Position numbers and translations under genes: made by a program. A model generated the notes under the pieces. The model had not been told where the DNA came from and made no database searches. It was given only the letters and a program-made list of their open reading frames with translations. A stretch of DNA of 64,000 bases. Origin: Desulfovibrionaceae bacterium (GTDB lineage: Bacteria; Desulfobacterota; Desulfovibrionia; Desulfovibrionales; Desulfovibrionaceae). The stretch spans positions 1-64,000 of the forward strand of contig JACCQO010000011.1 of NCBI GenBank assembly GCA_015709205.1, given 5' to 3'. This document shows, in pieces, positions 28,449 to 37,844 of the stretch (position 1 is its first letter; the number at the start of each line of letters is the position of its first letter).

Positions 28449-30860
28449 ATGAAGAACAGCATTGCCTTCCGGCTTTCGCTCACCGTGGTGGTGGCCCTCA
28501 TCCTGGCCATAGGGGCGATGGTCTTTTACGTGGACCGTTCGTCCCATTCCATGGCCGACCGGATGTCGCGCCAAGCCATGACCCAGCTCACGGCCAACAC
28601 GGCCAACGCCCTGGAGGACTACCTGCGCGGGGCCGTGGCCGTGGCCAATGCCCTGGCCGGGGAAAAGGACATCGGCCTGGGGCTGATCCCGGGCTTTTCC
28701 GCCTTCAAGTCCCAGGAGCGCTTCAAGGCCTTCATGCAGGGCTACGCCGACTACTGGGCCATGTTCTCCTTCGATCTCGAGGGCAAGGTCACCGCGGGCT
28801 TCAACGCCAAGGGCGAATCCCTGGCCGGGGCCGATCGCTCCTCGCGCGACTACGCCAAGGCCATCCTCGGCGGCGCGGAGTCCTACATCACGCCCCAGGT
28901 GCTCAAATCCAAGAGCGGCGGCGGGGTGCTCATCTTCGGCGTGGCCCGCGCGGTGCGCAACGCCGACGGCGAACTGCTGGGGGGCGTGGCCGTGTTCCCG
29001 CTCTGGGAAAAGTTCACCGAGAAGTTCATCGACCCCGTGCGCGTGGGCGAGAACGGCTATCCTTTCATCATGGACGCCACGGGCACGGTGCTGGCCCATG
29101 CCATGAACAAGGGCCTCATCCTCAAGGAGACCGGAACCCAGGATTTCGTCAAGGAGGCCCTGGCGCGCAAGGATGGCGTGCTGGCCTACGACTGGGAAGG
29201 CCGCACCAAGGTCATGGCCTTCGATACCGTGCCCGAGACCGGCTGGGTGGTGTGCATGAGCGCCTACCAGGACGACCTGCTCTCCACGGCGCGCGAGCAG
29301 CGCATCGTGCTCGGAATCATGGCCGTTGTCCTCATCCTGCTCCTGGTGGGCATGATCACCGTGGTCACGCGGCGGTTCATCATCACGCCGCTGTTGAACA
29401 TCGAGCACTTCACCCACGCCGTGGCCCAGGGCGATTTCGGCGCCGCGCTCGAAGGCTCCTTCCAGTGCGAACTGGGCGACCTCAAGGACAACGTCGGGCA
29501 CATGGTCGCGGAGATCAAGAGCAAGCTGGGCTTCTCCCAGGGCATCCTGGACGGGCTGACCCTGCCCTGCGCCGTGGTGGACATGGAGCAGCGCGTGACC
29601 TTCGCCAACCAGGCGCTGCTGGGCTTCATGGAGCGCGAGGGCTCGGTGGACGAGTGCCGCGGCCTGCTCTTCGCCGACCTGCTCTACCGCGAGGAGCGTG
29701 AGCAGTCGCTCCTGGCCGAGGCCATGCGCGACGGCAAGGCCATCGTGGGCGTGGAGCGCGAATACCGCACCTACAGGAAGAACCTGCGCCACGTGAGCAT
29801 CGACACCGCGCCCCTCTACGACCTGGACGGCCACATGCTCGGGGCCTTCGTGCTTTTTTCCGACCTCACCAGCATCCGCGAGCAGGGCCGGGCCATGCAG
29901 CGCCAGAACGAGCGCATCAACGAAACCGCGCAGCAGGCCGACACCATCGCCCAGCGGCTGGCCGCCGCGTCCGAAGAGCTGTCGGCCCAGGTGGCCGAGG
30001 CCGCCCAGGGCGCGGACGTGCAGCGCGAGCGCACCACCGAGACGGCCACGGCCATGGAGGAGATGAACGCCACGGTGCTCGAGGTGGCGCGCAATGCCTC
30101 CAGCGCGGCGGAGAACGCCGACCGCGCGCGCTCCACGGCCGAGAACGGGCTCTCGGTCATGGAGGAACTGCTCCTGGCCATCCGCACGGTCAACGCCAAC
30201 GCCGGTGAACTGCGCGCCTCCATGGAAGGCCTGGGCGAGCAGGCCCAGGCCATCGGCTCGGTGATGAACGTGATCAACGACATCGCGGACCAGACCAACC
30301 TGCTGGCGCTCAACGCGGCCATCGAGGCGGCGCGCGCGGGCGAGGCCGGGCGCGGCTTCGCCGTGGTCGCGGACGAGGTCCGCAAGCTGGCCGAAAAGAC
30401 CATGGCCGCCACCAGGGAGGTGGGCTCGGCCATCCAGGCCATCCAGGACGGGGCCCAGGGCAACGTGCGCGCCACCGAGACGGCCGTGGAGTCCGTGAAC
30501 CGCTCCACGGAACTGGCCGAGCAGTCCGGCAAGGCCCTGGAGGAGATCGTCGCCATGGTCGAGCAGACCGCGGACCAGGTGCGCTCCATCGCCACGGCCA
30601 GCGAGGAGCAGTCGGCCACCAGCGAGGAGATCAACACCGCCACCGAGGAGATCAACCGCATCTCGGCCGAGACCTCGGACACCATGCAGCAGTCCACCCG
30701 GGCCATCCAGGAACTGGCCGAGCTGGCCGGCAACCTGGAGCGGCTCATGGCCGGGATGTGCGCGGGCGACGACTGCGGGGACACCGGCAAGACCGGCGGC
30801 AACGGGGCGTCGCGCGGGGACTCCGGGCACGCCGCGGCGGACGTGGCCGAGGAGGACTAG
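28449..30860 (+). CDS. Methyl-accepting chemotaxis protein with Cache and PAS domains
   Basis: Membrane chemoreceptor of 803 residues. TM1 is at 8-27, then a periplasmic Cache-type ligand domain (about 30-280: [28 protein letters not shown]), TM2 at 286-307, a HAMP linker, a PAS domain (about 365-480: [20 protein letters not shown]) and the signalling hairpin ([19 protein letters not shown] near 617). It should relay a ligand signal to CheA/CheW. The tail (about 775-803) is rich in Gly, Asp and Cys ([14 protein letters not shown]) and lacks the CheR-tethering pentapeptide. GGGAG lies upstream of the start. No che genes are nearby. Confidence 0.95.
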   Translation: MKNSIAFRLSLTVVVALILAIGAMVFYVDRSSHSMADRMSRQAMTQLTANTANALEDYLRGAVAVANALAGEKDIGLGLIPGFSAFKSQERFKAFMQGYADYWAMFSFDLEGKVTAGFNAKGESLAGADRSSRDYAKAILGGAESYITPQVLKSKSGGGVLIFGVARAVRNADGELLGGVAVFPLWEKFTEKFIDPVRVGENGYPFIMDATGTVLAHAMNKGLILKETGTQDFVKEALARKDGVLAYDWEGRTKVMAFDTVPETGWVVCMSAYQDDLLSTAREQRIVLGIMAVVLILLLVGMITVVTRRFIITPLLNIEHFTHAVAQGDFGAALEGSFQCELGDLKDNVGHMVAEIKSKLGFSQGILDGLTLPCAVVDMEQRVTFANQALLGFMEREGSVDECRGLLFADLLYREEREQSLLAEAMRDGKAIVGVEREYRTYRKNLRHVSIDTAPLYDLDGHMLGAFVLFSDLTSIREQGRAMQRQNERINETAQQADTIAQRLAAASEELSAQVAEAAQGADVQRERTTETATAMEEMNATVLEVARNASSAAENADRARSTAENGLSVMEELLLAIRTVNANAGELRASMEGLGEQAQAIGSVMNVINDIADQTNLLALNAAIEAARAGEAGRGFAVVADEVRKLAEKTMAATREVGSAIQAIQDGAQGNVRATETAVESVNRSTELAEQSGKALEEIVAMVEQTADQVRSIATASEEQSATSEEINTATEEINRISAETSDTMQQSTRAIQELAELAGNLERLMAGMCAGDDCGDTGKTGGNGASRGDSGHAAADVAEED

Positions 30861-30973
30861 GCCGTCGGGCCTGCGGACGTGGCCCGGACCTGTCCCGGGG
30901 GCGCGCGCGGCGGCCCCGGAAGGCCGTAGCGTGCGGGCGTCCCGCTTTTTTTTCACGCGTCCGCAAACATGGC

Positions 30974-31002
30974 TTGACTTGGCCTGGGGATCGGTTTATC
31001 AA
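30974..31002 (+). promoter_or_regulatory. Sigma-70-type promoter of rplU-rpmA
   Basis: TTGACT at 30974-30979, exactly 17 nt, then TATCAA at 30997-31002. It lies 28 nt before the rplU start. Confidence 0.6.
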
Positions 31003-31029
31003 TCCCCCTCTTTCCCAGTGGAGGTAGAA

Positions 31030-31338
31030 ATGTACGCGATCATAGAGACGGGCGGAAAGCAGTTCCGCGTTGAGGAAGGTCTGGAATTCAAGGTTGCCAA
31101 GCTCTCCGCCGATGCCGGGAGCGAGGTGACCATCGATAAGGTCCTGATGGTCGGCGGCGAGTCCGTGAACATCGGCACCCCTTACGTGGACAAGGCCCAG
31201 GTCACCTGCGAGGTCCTGGAGCACGGCCGCGGCCCCAAGCTGCTGGTGTTCCACAAGTGGCGCCGCAACGATTCCCGCAAGGCGCAGGGCCATCGCCAGG
31301 ATTTCACCAAGCTCAAGGTCAAGTCCATCACGGCCTAG
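31030..31338 (+). CDS. rplU: 50S ribosomal protein L21
   Basis: Ribosomal large-subunit protein of 102 residues starting [17 protein letters not shown], the L21 signature, and containing [17 protein letters not shown] near the end, a basic rRNA-binding loop. GGAGG precedes the start. It is followed after 31 nt by rpmA, the usual L21-L27 pair ahead of obgE. Confidence 0.98.
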   Translation: MYAIIETGGKQFRVEEGLEFKVAKLSADAGSEVTIDKVLMVGGESVNIGTPYVDKAQVTCEVLEHGRGPKLLVFHKWRRNDSRKAQGHRQDFTKLKVKSITA

Positions 31339-31369
31339 GGCCGGACGGAATTTCCCAAGGAGGCGCATC

Positions 31370-31639
31370 ATGGCTCACAAGAAGGCAGGCGGCAGCTCCA
31401 GGAACGGCCGCGACAGCGCCGGACAGCGGCGCGGGGTGAAGAAGTTCGGCGGCCAGCAGGTTCTGGCCGGGAACATCCTCGTGCGCCAGCTCGGCACCAA
31501 GATCCATCCCGGCGAGAACGTCGGCATGGGCAGGGACTATACCCTGTTCGCCCTGGTGGACGGCGTGGTCCAGTACGAGAAGTACACCCGCCAGAAGAAG
31601 GTCAAGACCCGCGCCAGCGTGGTCCCGGCCACCGCCTAG
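31370..31639 (+). CDS. rpmA: 50S ribosomal protein L27
   Basis: Ribosomal protein of 89 residues with the invariant [20 protein letters not shown] start that reaches the peptidyl-transferase centre and the [20 protein letters not shown] core. The N-terminus begins directly with the mature-type AHKKAGGS, without a cleavable leader as in some Firmicutes. AAGGAGG precedes the start. Confidence 0.98.
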   Translation: MAHKKAGGSSRNGRDSAGQRRGVKKFGGQQVLAGNILVRQLGTKIHPGENVGMGRDYTLFALVDGVVQYEKYTRQKKVKTRASVVPATA

Positions 31640-31665
31640 ACAGCGGAAGATTATTGGCGTAGCTG

Positions 31666-31705
31666 GCGGGCGAAAGGCGAATGCGCCTTTCGCCCGCTTT
31701 TTTTT
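31666..31705 (+). terminator. Rho-independent terminator after rpmA
   Basis: A 14-bp stem (31666-31679 with 31684-31697), loop AATG, and eight T. It separates rplU-rpmA from obgE, so obgE needs read-through or its own promoter. Confidence 0.92.
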
Positions 31706-31759
31706 CGGCCCGGCGGACGCCGCGGGCGGCGTTCCGGCGGGCTTCCCAGTGGAGGCCCC

Positions 31760-32857
31760 ATGCGATTCGTGGACCAGGCGACCATCACCGTGCGCTCCGG
31801 CAAGGGCGGGCACGGCTGCGTCTCCTTCCGGCGCGAGAAGTTCATCCCCAAGGGCGGTCCGGACGGCGGCGACGGCGGCCGGGGCGGGGACGTGATCCTG
31901 CGCGGCTCGGACCATCTGCTCACGCTCTACGACTTCCGACTCAAGCGCGTCTACGAGGCCGAGAACGGCAAGCCCGGCCAGGGCAGCCAGAAGTTCGGCC
32001 GCAAGGGCGAGCACCTGGTGGTGGACATGCCCGTGGGCACCCTGGTCCGCCAGGTGGAGGAGGACGGGTCCGAGCACCTGCTCGCCGACCTGGACGCGCC
32101 GGGCAAGGAGGTCGTGGTCGCCCTGGGCGGGCGCGGCGGCAAGGGCAACGAGCACTTCAAGACCTCGACCATGCGCACCCCGCGCTTTGCCCAGCCCGGC
32201 GAGCCCGGCGAGGAGAAGACCCTGCGCCTGGAGCTCAAGGTCCTGGCCGACGTGGGGCTGCTCGGCCTGCCCAACGCGGGCAAGTCCACCTTCATCTCGC
32301 GCATCAGCGCGGCGCGGCCCAAGATCGCGGCCTATCCCTTCACCACGCTCACGCCCAACCTGGGCGTGGTCCAGGACGAGGAGGGCCGCCGCCTGGTGGT
32401 CGCGGACATCCCCGGCCTGATCGAGGGCGCGGCCGAGGGGCTGGGGCTCGGGCACACCTTTCTGCGCCACGTGGAACGCACCCGGCTGCTCGTGCACATC
32501 CTCTCGGTGGAGGACCTGGACCCGGCCGATCCCTGGGCGGGCTACGGGCTGCTGAACGCCGAATTGGCCCTGTTCAACGCCGAGCTGGCCGAAAAGCGCC
32601 AGATCGAGGTGGTCAACAAGATCGACCTGGCCGACCCGGCGGTGCTGGAAACCCTGCGCGCGCGCGCGTGGGAGGAGGGCCGCCACGTGTTCTTCATCTC
32701 CGCGCTCACGGGTGAGGGGGTGGAGGAACTGGTGGCGGCCATGTGGGCCGCGCACCAGGCCGAGACCGAGCGCGCGGCCGAGCGCGATGCGGCCAGCAGC
32801 GCCGAAGGGGACGGGCGCGAAGACCGGGACGACAAGGATTTCGCCGGGGCCGGGTAG
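31760..32857 (+). CDS. obgE: Obg-type GTPase
   Basis: Ribosome-assembly and stress GTPase of 365 residues. Residues 1-158 form the Gly-rich Obg fold (GGPDGGDGGRGGDVILRG). The G domain shows GLPNAGKSTF (G1), PFTTLTPNLG (G2), DIPGLIEGA (G3) and NKIDL (G4). The C-terminal 25 residues are acidic and replace the longer tail found in some species. GGAGG lies 5 nt before the start. It follows the L21/L27 genes, the usual order. Confidence 0.97.
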   Translation: MRFVDQATITVRSGKGGHGCVSFRREKFIPKGGPDGGDGGRGGDVILRGSDHLLTLYDFRLKRVYEAENGKPGQGSQKFGRKGEHLVVDMPVGTLVRQVEEDGSEHLLADLDAPGKEVVVALGGRGGKGNEHFKTSTMRTPRFAQPGEPGEEKTLRLELKVLADVGLLGLPNAGKSTFISRISAARPKIAAYPFTTLTPNLGVVQDEEGRRLVVADIPGLIEGAAEGLGLGHTFLRHVERTRLLVHILSVEDLDPADPWAGYGLLNAELALFNAELAEKRQIEVVNKIDLADPAVLETLRARAWEEGRHVFFISALTGEGVEELVAAMWAAHQAETERAAERDAASSAEGDGREDRDDKDFAGAG

Positions 32858-32930
32858 GCGCCTCGGCGGCGGTTGCAACGCGGCGGCGCGAGCCGCCGGG
32901 GGCGGCGCAAGGCCGCCCGGGAGGTCCGGC

Positions 32931-34106
32931 ATGGAGGCGGTTCGGGAAGGCGGCATGGCCGACTGGAAACGAGAGCGCGAGCGCGTCCTGCGCGAGGCGC
33001 GCCGCGTGGTCGTCAAGGTGGGCAGCGCCGTGCTGGCCGGGCCCGACGGGCTGGACGCGGCCGTGATCGACTCGCTGGCCGAACAGATTTCCCAGCTGCA
33101 CGGCGAGGGCCGCGACGTGGTCTTCGTGTCCTCGGGCGCGGTGGCCGCGGGCCGCGCGGTGCTGCGCCACGAGGCCGAGCCCGCCGGGATGCCCGACCGC
33201 CAGGCCGCCTCGGCCGTGGGCCAGAGCCGGCTCATGCACGCCTACGACCAGGCCTTTGCCGAGCGCGCCAAGGTCACGGCCCAGATCCTGCTCACGCGCG
33301 ACGACCTCAACAGCCGCCGGCGCTACCTCAACGCGCGCAACACCTTCCGCACCTTGCTGGCCTGGCGCGCCATCCCCATCGTCAACGAGAACGACACGGT
33401 CATGGTCGAGGAACTCACGGAACTGAACTTCGGCGACAACGACCAACTCGCGGCCCTGCTGCTCAATCTGGTGGAGGCCGACCTCTTCGTAAACCTGACC
33501 TCGGCCGCCGGGGTCTACACGAAGAATCCCGACACCTGCCCGGACGCCGAGCCCCTGGAGTGCGTGGCGGACGTGGACGCGCTGGACCTCCAGGCCCTGT
33601 GCGGCGGCAAGAGCTCCCTGGGCACCGGGGGCATGTACTCCAAGCTCAAGGCCGCGCGCCGCGCCGCGCAGATCGGCGTGCCCACGCTGATCCTGCCGGG
33701 CCGCGAGCCCGGGGCGCTGCTGCGCGCCTTTTCCACGGGCGCGTCCGGCACCTGGATCGCGCCCTGCGCGCACACCATTTCGGCCAAGAAGTTCTGGCTG
33801 GCCTACAACACCGCGCCCAGCGGCGTGATCCGCGTGGACGCGGGCGCGGTGCGCGCTCTCGAGGAGCGGCACACCTCGCTGTTGCCCGCGGGCATCACGG
33901 CGGTGGAGGGCGCGTTCCAGCGCGGTGCGCCCGTGCGCATCGAGGGCCCGGACGGCCGCGTGCTGGGCATGGGCCTGAGCAACTACCGGGCCGTGGACCT
34001 CAAGCGCATCCAGGGCCTGAAGACCGGCGAAGTGGCCGGGGTGCTCGGCTACTGCTACGACGAGGCCGTGCACCGCGACAACATGCACCTGGACGGGTTG
34101 CTGTAG
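32931..34106 (+). CDS. proB: Glutamate 5-kinase with PUA domain
   Basis: First enzyme of proline synthesis, phosphorylating glutamate. The protein has 391 residues: an amino-acid-kinase domain (about 15-275: VVVKVGSAVLAG, FVSSGAVAAGR, PIVNENDTVMVEE, FGDNDQLAALLLNL, GTGGMYSKLKAAR) and a C-terminal PUA domain (about 290-385). GGGAGG is 6 nt before ATG 32931; an in-frame ATG at 32955 (MADWKRE) has a weaker site and is an alternative. The 70-nt gap after obgE suggests co-transcription. proA is not in the window. Confidence 0.95.
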   Translation: MEAVREGGMADWKRERERVLREARRVVVKVGSAVLAGPDGLDAAVIDSLAEQISQLHGEGRDVVFVSSGAVAAGRAVLRHEAEPAGMPDRQAASAVGQSRLMHAYDQAFAERAKVTAQILLTRDDLNSRRRYLNARNTFRTLLAWRAIPIVNENDTVMVEELTELNFGDNDQLAALLLNLVEADLFVNLTSAAGVYTKNPDTCPDAEPLECVADVDALDLQALCGGKSSLGTGGMYSKLKAARRAAQIGVPTLILPGREPGALLRAFSTGASGTWIAPCAHTISAKKFWLAYNTAPSGVIRVDAGAVRALEERHTSLLPAGITAVEGAFQRGAPVRIEGPDGRVLGMGLSNYRAVDLKRIQGLKTGEVAGVLGYCYDEAVHRDNMHLDGLL

Positions 34107-34141
34107 CCGCCGGCACGGTCCGCGCCCTTTTCGGGCCCGGG

Positions 34142-34175
34142 AAGGGGAGCCTCGCGTCTCCCCTTTTCCGTTTTC
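34142..34175 (+). terminator. Rho-independent terminator after proB
   Basis: An 8-bp stem (AAGGGGAG 34142-34149 with CTCCCCTT 34158-34165), an 8-nt loop, and a T-rich tail TTCCGTTTT. Confidence 0.7.
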
Positions 34176-34307
34176 CGCCGGGCGTCCAGGCGCCCGCCAT
34201 GCGGCCGCGTCGCCGCGCCTGCTCGTTCCTTCGCGAAGGCCCCGGCGCTCTTCGACCCGGCCGGGCTGTCTCGGTGTTTCCAAAACGATCATAGGAGCAA
34301 AATGTCG

Positions 34308-34336
34308 TTGACAGAATATGAACCTGAGTTCATGTT
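34308..34336 (+). promoter_or_regulatory. Promoter and palindromic operator of the methyltransferase-TetR operon
   Basis: TTGACA at 34308-34313 with CATGTT at 34331-34336 after 17 nt. Between and over the -10 lies the perfect palindrome ATGAAC-CTGA-GTTCAT (34318-34333), followed by further GTTCAT copies. The TGAAC-N4-GTTCA shape is typical of TetR-family operators and fits autoregulation by the TetR gene in this operon. Confidence 0.65.
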
Positions 34337-34365
34337 CATGTTCTTGCAACGCCCAAGGAGGCCCC

Positions 34366-35010
34366 ATGAGCGAACGGAAAGGATACGACGAAACGGCAGG
34401 GGTGGAGCCGGACGCGCTCGAAGCGCTGGCGGGGAAACCCGGGCACGTCTGCCCGTGGTGGGTGGCCTATCTCTTCGACAACCCCCTGCGCGGGCGCGTG
34501 CACCCGCCGCAGGAGCTGCTCGCGCCCTACGTGCGCGAGGGCATGCGCGTGCTCGACGTGGGCTGCGGCCTGGGGCACTTCACCCTGGGCATGGCGCGCA
34601 TGGTCGGCGACGCGGGCCGGGTCACGGCCGTGGACGTGCAGGCGCGCATGCTGCAGCTGATGCTGCGCCGCGCGCGCAGGGCCGGTCTCGCCGCGCGCAT
34701 CGAGGCCGTGCAGTGCGCCCCGCGCGAGCTCGGCGTGCCGGGTCCCTTCGACTTCGCCCTGGCCAGCAACATGCTCCACGAGTCGCCGGACCCCGAAAGG
34801 TTGCTGGGCCTGATCCGCGCCGCCCTGCGGCCCGGGGGGCGGCTGCTGGCCATGGAGCCCTCGGGCCACGTCGACGCGGCGCGCTTCGAGGCCGAGCTGG
34901 ACATGGCCCGGCGCGCGGGCTTCGCCCTGGAGGGGCGGCCGGATATCCGCCGCGAGCGCAGCGCGGTGCTGCTGCGGCCCGCGGAAGACGCGGAAGGGAA
35001 GCAGGCATGA
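34366..35010 (+). CDS. Class I SAM-dependent methyltransferase
   Basis: Cytoplasmic protein of 214 residues. The SAM site is VLDVGCGLGHFTLGMARMVG (about residues 62-81), followed by VTAVDVQARMLQLML, where an Asp should bind the ribose. The active-site loop reads ASNMLHESPDPERLL. The substrate is unknown; the protein resembles UbiE/ArsM-like enzymes in general layout only. AAGGAGG precedes this ATG; an earlier in-frame ATG at 34318 lies in the operator and is unlikely. The stop overlaps the TetR gene start, so the two are coupled. Confidence 0.85.
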   Translation: MSERKGYDETAGVEPDALEALAGKPGHVCPWWVAYLFDNPLRGRVHPPQELLAPYVREGMRVLDVGCGLGHFTLGMARMVGDAGRVTAVDVQARMLQLMLRRARRAGLAARIEAVQCAPRELGVPGPFDFALASNMLHESPDPERLLGLIRAALRPGGRLLAMEPSGHVDAARFEAELDMARRAGFALEGRPDIRRERSAVLLRPAEDAEGKQA

Positions 35011-35657
35011 ACTGGGAGAACGGCGAATACCGTCCGCAGCAGGCCCGGGCCGAGGCCCGCAAGGAGCGGCTGGTCGAGGCGGCGCTCGCGCTCTTTGCGG
35101 AAAAGGGGTTCCACGCGGCCACCACCAAGGACATCGCGGCCTCGGCCGGGGTGGCCACGGGCTCGTTCTACCGCTATTTCCGCGACAAGAAGGCCGTGTT
35201 CCTGGCCTGCATGCACCGCTCGGAGGAACGCATCATGGGCGGTGTCGCGGCCCTGGCCCGGCGCATGGAGCAGGACCGGGTGCCCCTGGCGCGCGAACTG
35301 GACCGGCTGGTGCGCTTCACCGTGGAGGCGCACCGCGAGGTGCGCGGGTTCCACCGCGAGGTGCTTCAGTTGCTGATCGCGGACGCGGACGTGGCCGCCC
35401 TGGCCCGGGAGCGCGAAACCCGGGTGCGCGCCTGGCTGGCGCGCCTGCTCGCGGTCCGGCGCGAGCAACTGCGTGTGGACGACGTGGAGGCGGCCGCGGC
35501 CCTGACTCTGGACGTGCTCGAGGAGGCCGCGCACCGCGCCGTGATCTTCGAGGCCGACCTCAGGGAGGCGGGCTTGGACGAGGAGCGGCTGCTGCGCAAC
35601 GTGGTGGACATGCTCCGCCGCTACCTGCTGGCCGATCCTCCGCCGGGCGGTCCCTGA
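35007..35657 (+). CDS. TetR/AcrR-family repressor
   Basis: DNA-binding regulator of 216 residues. The N-terminal helix-turn-helix (about 15-62) reads RLVEAALALFAEKGFHAATTKDIAASAGVATGSFYRYFRDK, here noted by its ends RLVEAAL and FYRYFRDK. The C-terminal ligand and dimer domain is helical. It overlaps the methyltransferase gene by 4 nt (ATGA) and likely represses the operon at the palindrome in its promoter. The inducer is unknown. Confidence 0.9.
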   Translation: MNWENGEYRPQQARAEARKERLVEAALALFAEKGFHAATTKDIAASAGVATGSFYRYFRDKKAVFLACMHRSEERIMGGVAALARRMEQDRVPLARELDRLVRFTVEAHREVRGFHREVLQLLIADADVAALARERETRVRAWLARLLAVRREQLRVDDVEAAAALTLDVLEEAAHRAVIFEADLREAGLDEERLLRNVVDMLRRYLLADPPPGGP

Positions 35658-35730
35658 CCAGCCGGGCCCCGGACGAACGGTCCGGCCGGGGCCCGGTGCG
35701 GACGAACGGGCGCGTGCGATGCTTTCCACG

Positions 35731-35760
35731 AAAAAAGGGGAGCCCCATGGGGCTCCCCTT
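35731..35760 (-). terminator. Rho-independent terminator of the ppiD gene
   Basis: A 12-bp stem (35735-35746 with 35749-35760) preceded on the + strand by an A-run (35731-35736), which gives a T-run on the minus strand. It lies 40 nt after the ppiD stop and may also stop the TetR operon. Confidence 0.85.
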
Positions 35761-35798
35761 CGTCGTTCCGTCGTTCGCCGGTTTCCCGGGCGCGCCGG

Positions 35799-37736
35799 CT
35801 ACTGCTGCGCGGCCTTGGAGTCCGGGTCGGGCTGGCCCGTGGCGTCCAGGTCGGCCACGGTCGGGTTGAGCAGCTCGATCTTGGCCTGCTTGTGCAGCCC
35901 TTCGGCAAAGGCCTGGAAGAGCTGGCGGCGCTGGTTGTCGCGCATGGAGGAGAGCCACAGTTCGCGCTCCTGCTCCCAGCGCTTTTCGTCCGGGGCCTTG
36001 ACGTCGGCCACGCGGGCCACCACGTAGCCCTCGTCCACCTGGTAGGCCGCGGGCAGCCAGTCGCCGATCTTCGCGGCCTTGAAGGCGTCGCCCACCAGGG
36101 TCGGGTTCATGCCCAGGCCGGGCACGAAGCCCGTGCGGCCGAAGAACTCGCTCTCGGTGGCCTTGGCGCCCTCGGGCATGCGGTTCTCGGTCGCGATGGT
36201 CTTCAGGGCCGCGTCCGCGGCCTCCTTGGCCTTGGCCATGCCGGCCTCGCGCTTGATGGTGTCGCGGATCTCGGCCGTGAGCTGCTCCAGGGGCTTGAAC
36301 TCCACGTCGCGGCGCTCCAGCACCTTGACGAGCATGTAGCCCTGCTGGGTGGACAGGGGCGCGTCCAGGGTCACGCCGGCCTGGGTGTCGAAGAGCGTGC
36401 CCGCGCCCTGGGCGTCCACGCCCAGCGCCGCCCCGGCCTGCTGGCGGGTGAACAGCTTGGTCTTCCTCGCGCTCAGGCCCATGGAGTCGGCCACCTGGTC
36501 GAGCTCCTGCCCGGCCACGACCTGCTCGATGGCCTGGTCCAGGGCGTCGGAGAGCCTGTCCCCGGCCTTGTCCTCGGCCAGACGCTTGCGGATCTCGTCT
36601 TCGACCTCGGGCAGGGGCTTCTGGTGCGCCTCCTTGTGCTCCTCCACCTGGATCAGGTGCCAGCCGAAGCGGGTGCGCACGGGCTGGCTGACCTGCCCGG
36701 GCTTGAGCCCGAAGGCGGCCTCCTCGAAGGGCTCGACCATCTGGCCGCGGCCGAACCAGCCGAGCTCGCCGCCGTTGGTCTTGGACGGCCCCTCGGAATA
36801 CTCCTTGGCCATCTTGCCGAAGTCCTCGCCCTTCTGGATCCTGAGGTAGATCTTCATTATCTTGTCGCGCGCGGCCGCCACCTCGGCGTCCGGGGCGTTC
36901 TCGGCCGCCTGGATGAGGATGTGGCGCGCCTTGACCTTCTCGTCCTCGAAGAAATAGCGCTCCTTGTTCTTGTCGTAGTACGCCTGGACCTCCTCGTCGC
37001 TCACGCGCTCGCGCCCGGCCAGGGCCGCGGGCGTGAAGGACAGGTACTCCACCGCGATGCGCGGCGGCAGCTGGTAGCGGTCCTTGTGCGCCGCGTAGTA
37101 GTCCGCCACCTGCTTGTCGTCCACCTTCATGTCCTCCACGAAGGCGGCCCAGGGGAAGGCGGCGTAGGCCAGGCTGCGTTCCTCGCGGGCAAAGGCGAAG
37201 GCCGCGTGCGCCGTGTCCTCGTTCACCTCGGCGGGCAGGGTCACGTAGTCGTGCAGCTTGCGGACCACGAGGTCCTTGCGGAAGTCGCTCTCGAAGGCCG
37301 CCGGGCTCAGCCGTTGCGCGCCGAGCATATGCTCGTAGACCTGGTGGTCGAACTTGCCCTCGGCGTTGTGGAACACGGCGATGTCGCGGATGGCGTCGGA
37401 GAGCTCCACGTCGGAGACCGTGACGCCCAGCCGCTTGGCCTCCTGGAGGAGCAGGGCGGTGGAGATCATCTGGTTGAGGATCTGGGCCTTGTAGTGCAGG
37501 CGCGCAAGGTCCTCAGAGCTGACCTTGGGGTTCTGCTGGCGCAGGTTCTCCACGCTGCGGCGGTAGATGTCCTCGAAGTCCTTGATCAGGATGGGCTCGT
37601 CGTTGACCAGCGCCACGGTGGCCGATTTGTTCGTGCGCGAGGAGAAACCGAACCCGAGGATGAAGACGAGGATGATCACCGCGAAGGCGACCTTGATGCC
37701 CCAGGACTGGGCGTTTTGGCGGATGATGTCGAGCAT
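35799..37736 (-). CDS. ppiD: PpiD/SurA-like periplasmic peptidyl-prolyl isomerase
   Basis: Inner-membrane-anchored periplasmic chaperone of 645 residues, the PpiD layout. A cytoplasmic start and one helix (about 13-32: IKVAFAVIILVFILGFGFSS) lead to a SurA-N-like chaperone region (about 40-200), then a parvulin domain (about 270-370: KARHILIQAAE, KEYSEGPSKTNGGELGWFGRGQMV in part, RTRFGWHLIQVEE). It helps secreted proteins fold. The start has GGAGAAA upstream. It follows the aconitase gene after 108 nt and is closed by a terminator. Confidence 0.93.
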   Translation of the reverse strand: MLDIIRQNAQSWGIKVAFAVIILVFILGFGFSSRTNKSATVALVNDEPILIKDFEDIYRRSVENLRQQNPKVSSEDLARLHYKAQILNQMISTALLLQEAKRLGVTVSDVELSDAIRDIAVFHNAEGKFDHQVYEHMLGAQRLSPAAFESDFRKDLVVRKLHDYVTLPAEVNEDTAHAAFAFAREERSLAYAAFPWAAFVEDMKVDDKQVADYYAAHKDRYQLPPRIAVEYLSFTPAALAGRERVSDEEVQAYYDKNKERYFFEDEKVKARHILIQAAENAPDAEVAAARDKIMKIYLRIQKGEDFGKMAKEYSEGPSKTNGGELGWFGRGQMVEPFEEAAFGLKPGQVSQPVRTRFGWHLIQVEEHKEAHQKPLPEVEDEIRKRLAEDKAGDRLSDALDQAIEQVVAGQELDQVADSMGLSARKTKLFTRQQAGAALGVDAQGAGTLFDTQAGVTLDAPLSTQQGYMLVKVLERRDVEFKPLEQLTAEIRDTIKREAGMAKAKEAADAALKTIATENRMPEGAKATESEFFGRTGFVPGLGMNPTLVGDAFKAAKIGDWLPAAYQVDEGYVVARVADVKAPDEKRWEQERELWLSSMRDNQRRQLFQAFAEGLHKQAKIELLNPTVADLDATGQPDPDSKAAQQ

Positions 37737-37844
37737 GCTTTCTCCGGTTGCGTGTCGGCGGCAGGCCGGTTCCCGCCGCCGTGTATGGATGTCCAGGACC
37801 CGGGGCGCGCCCCGGCTATGGCCCCGGCCGATCAGGCCGGGCGG

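Noticed and set aside
26226..30956. Minus-strand frame of 1576 residues across dctM and the chemoreceptor
   Set aside because: It overlaps two certain genes and a strong terminator. The His/Gly/Arg-rich translation matches no protein.
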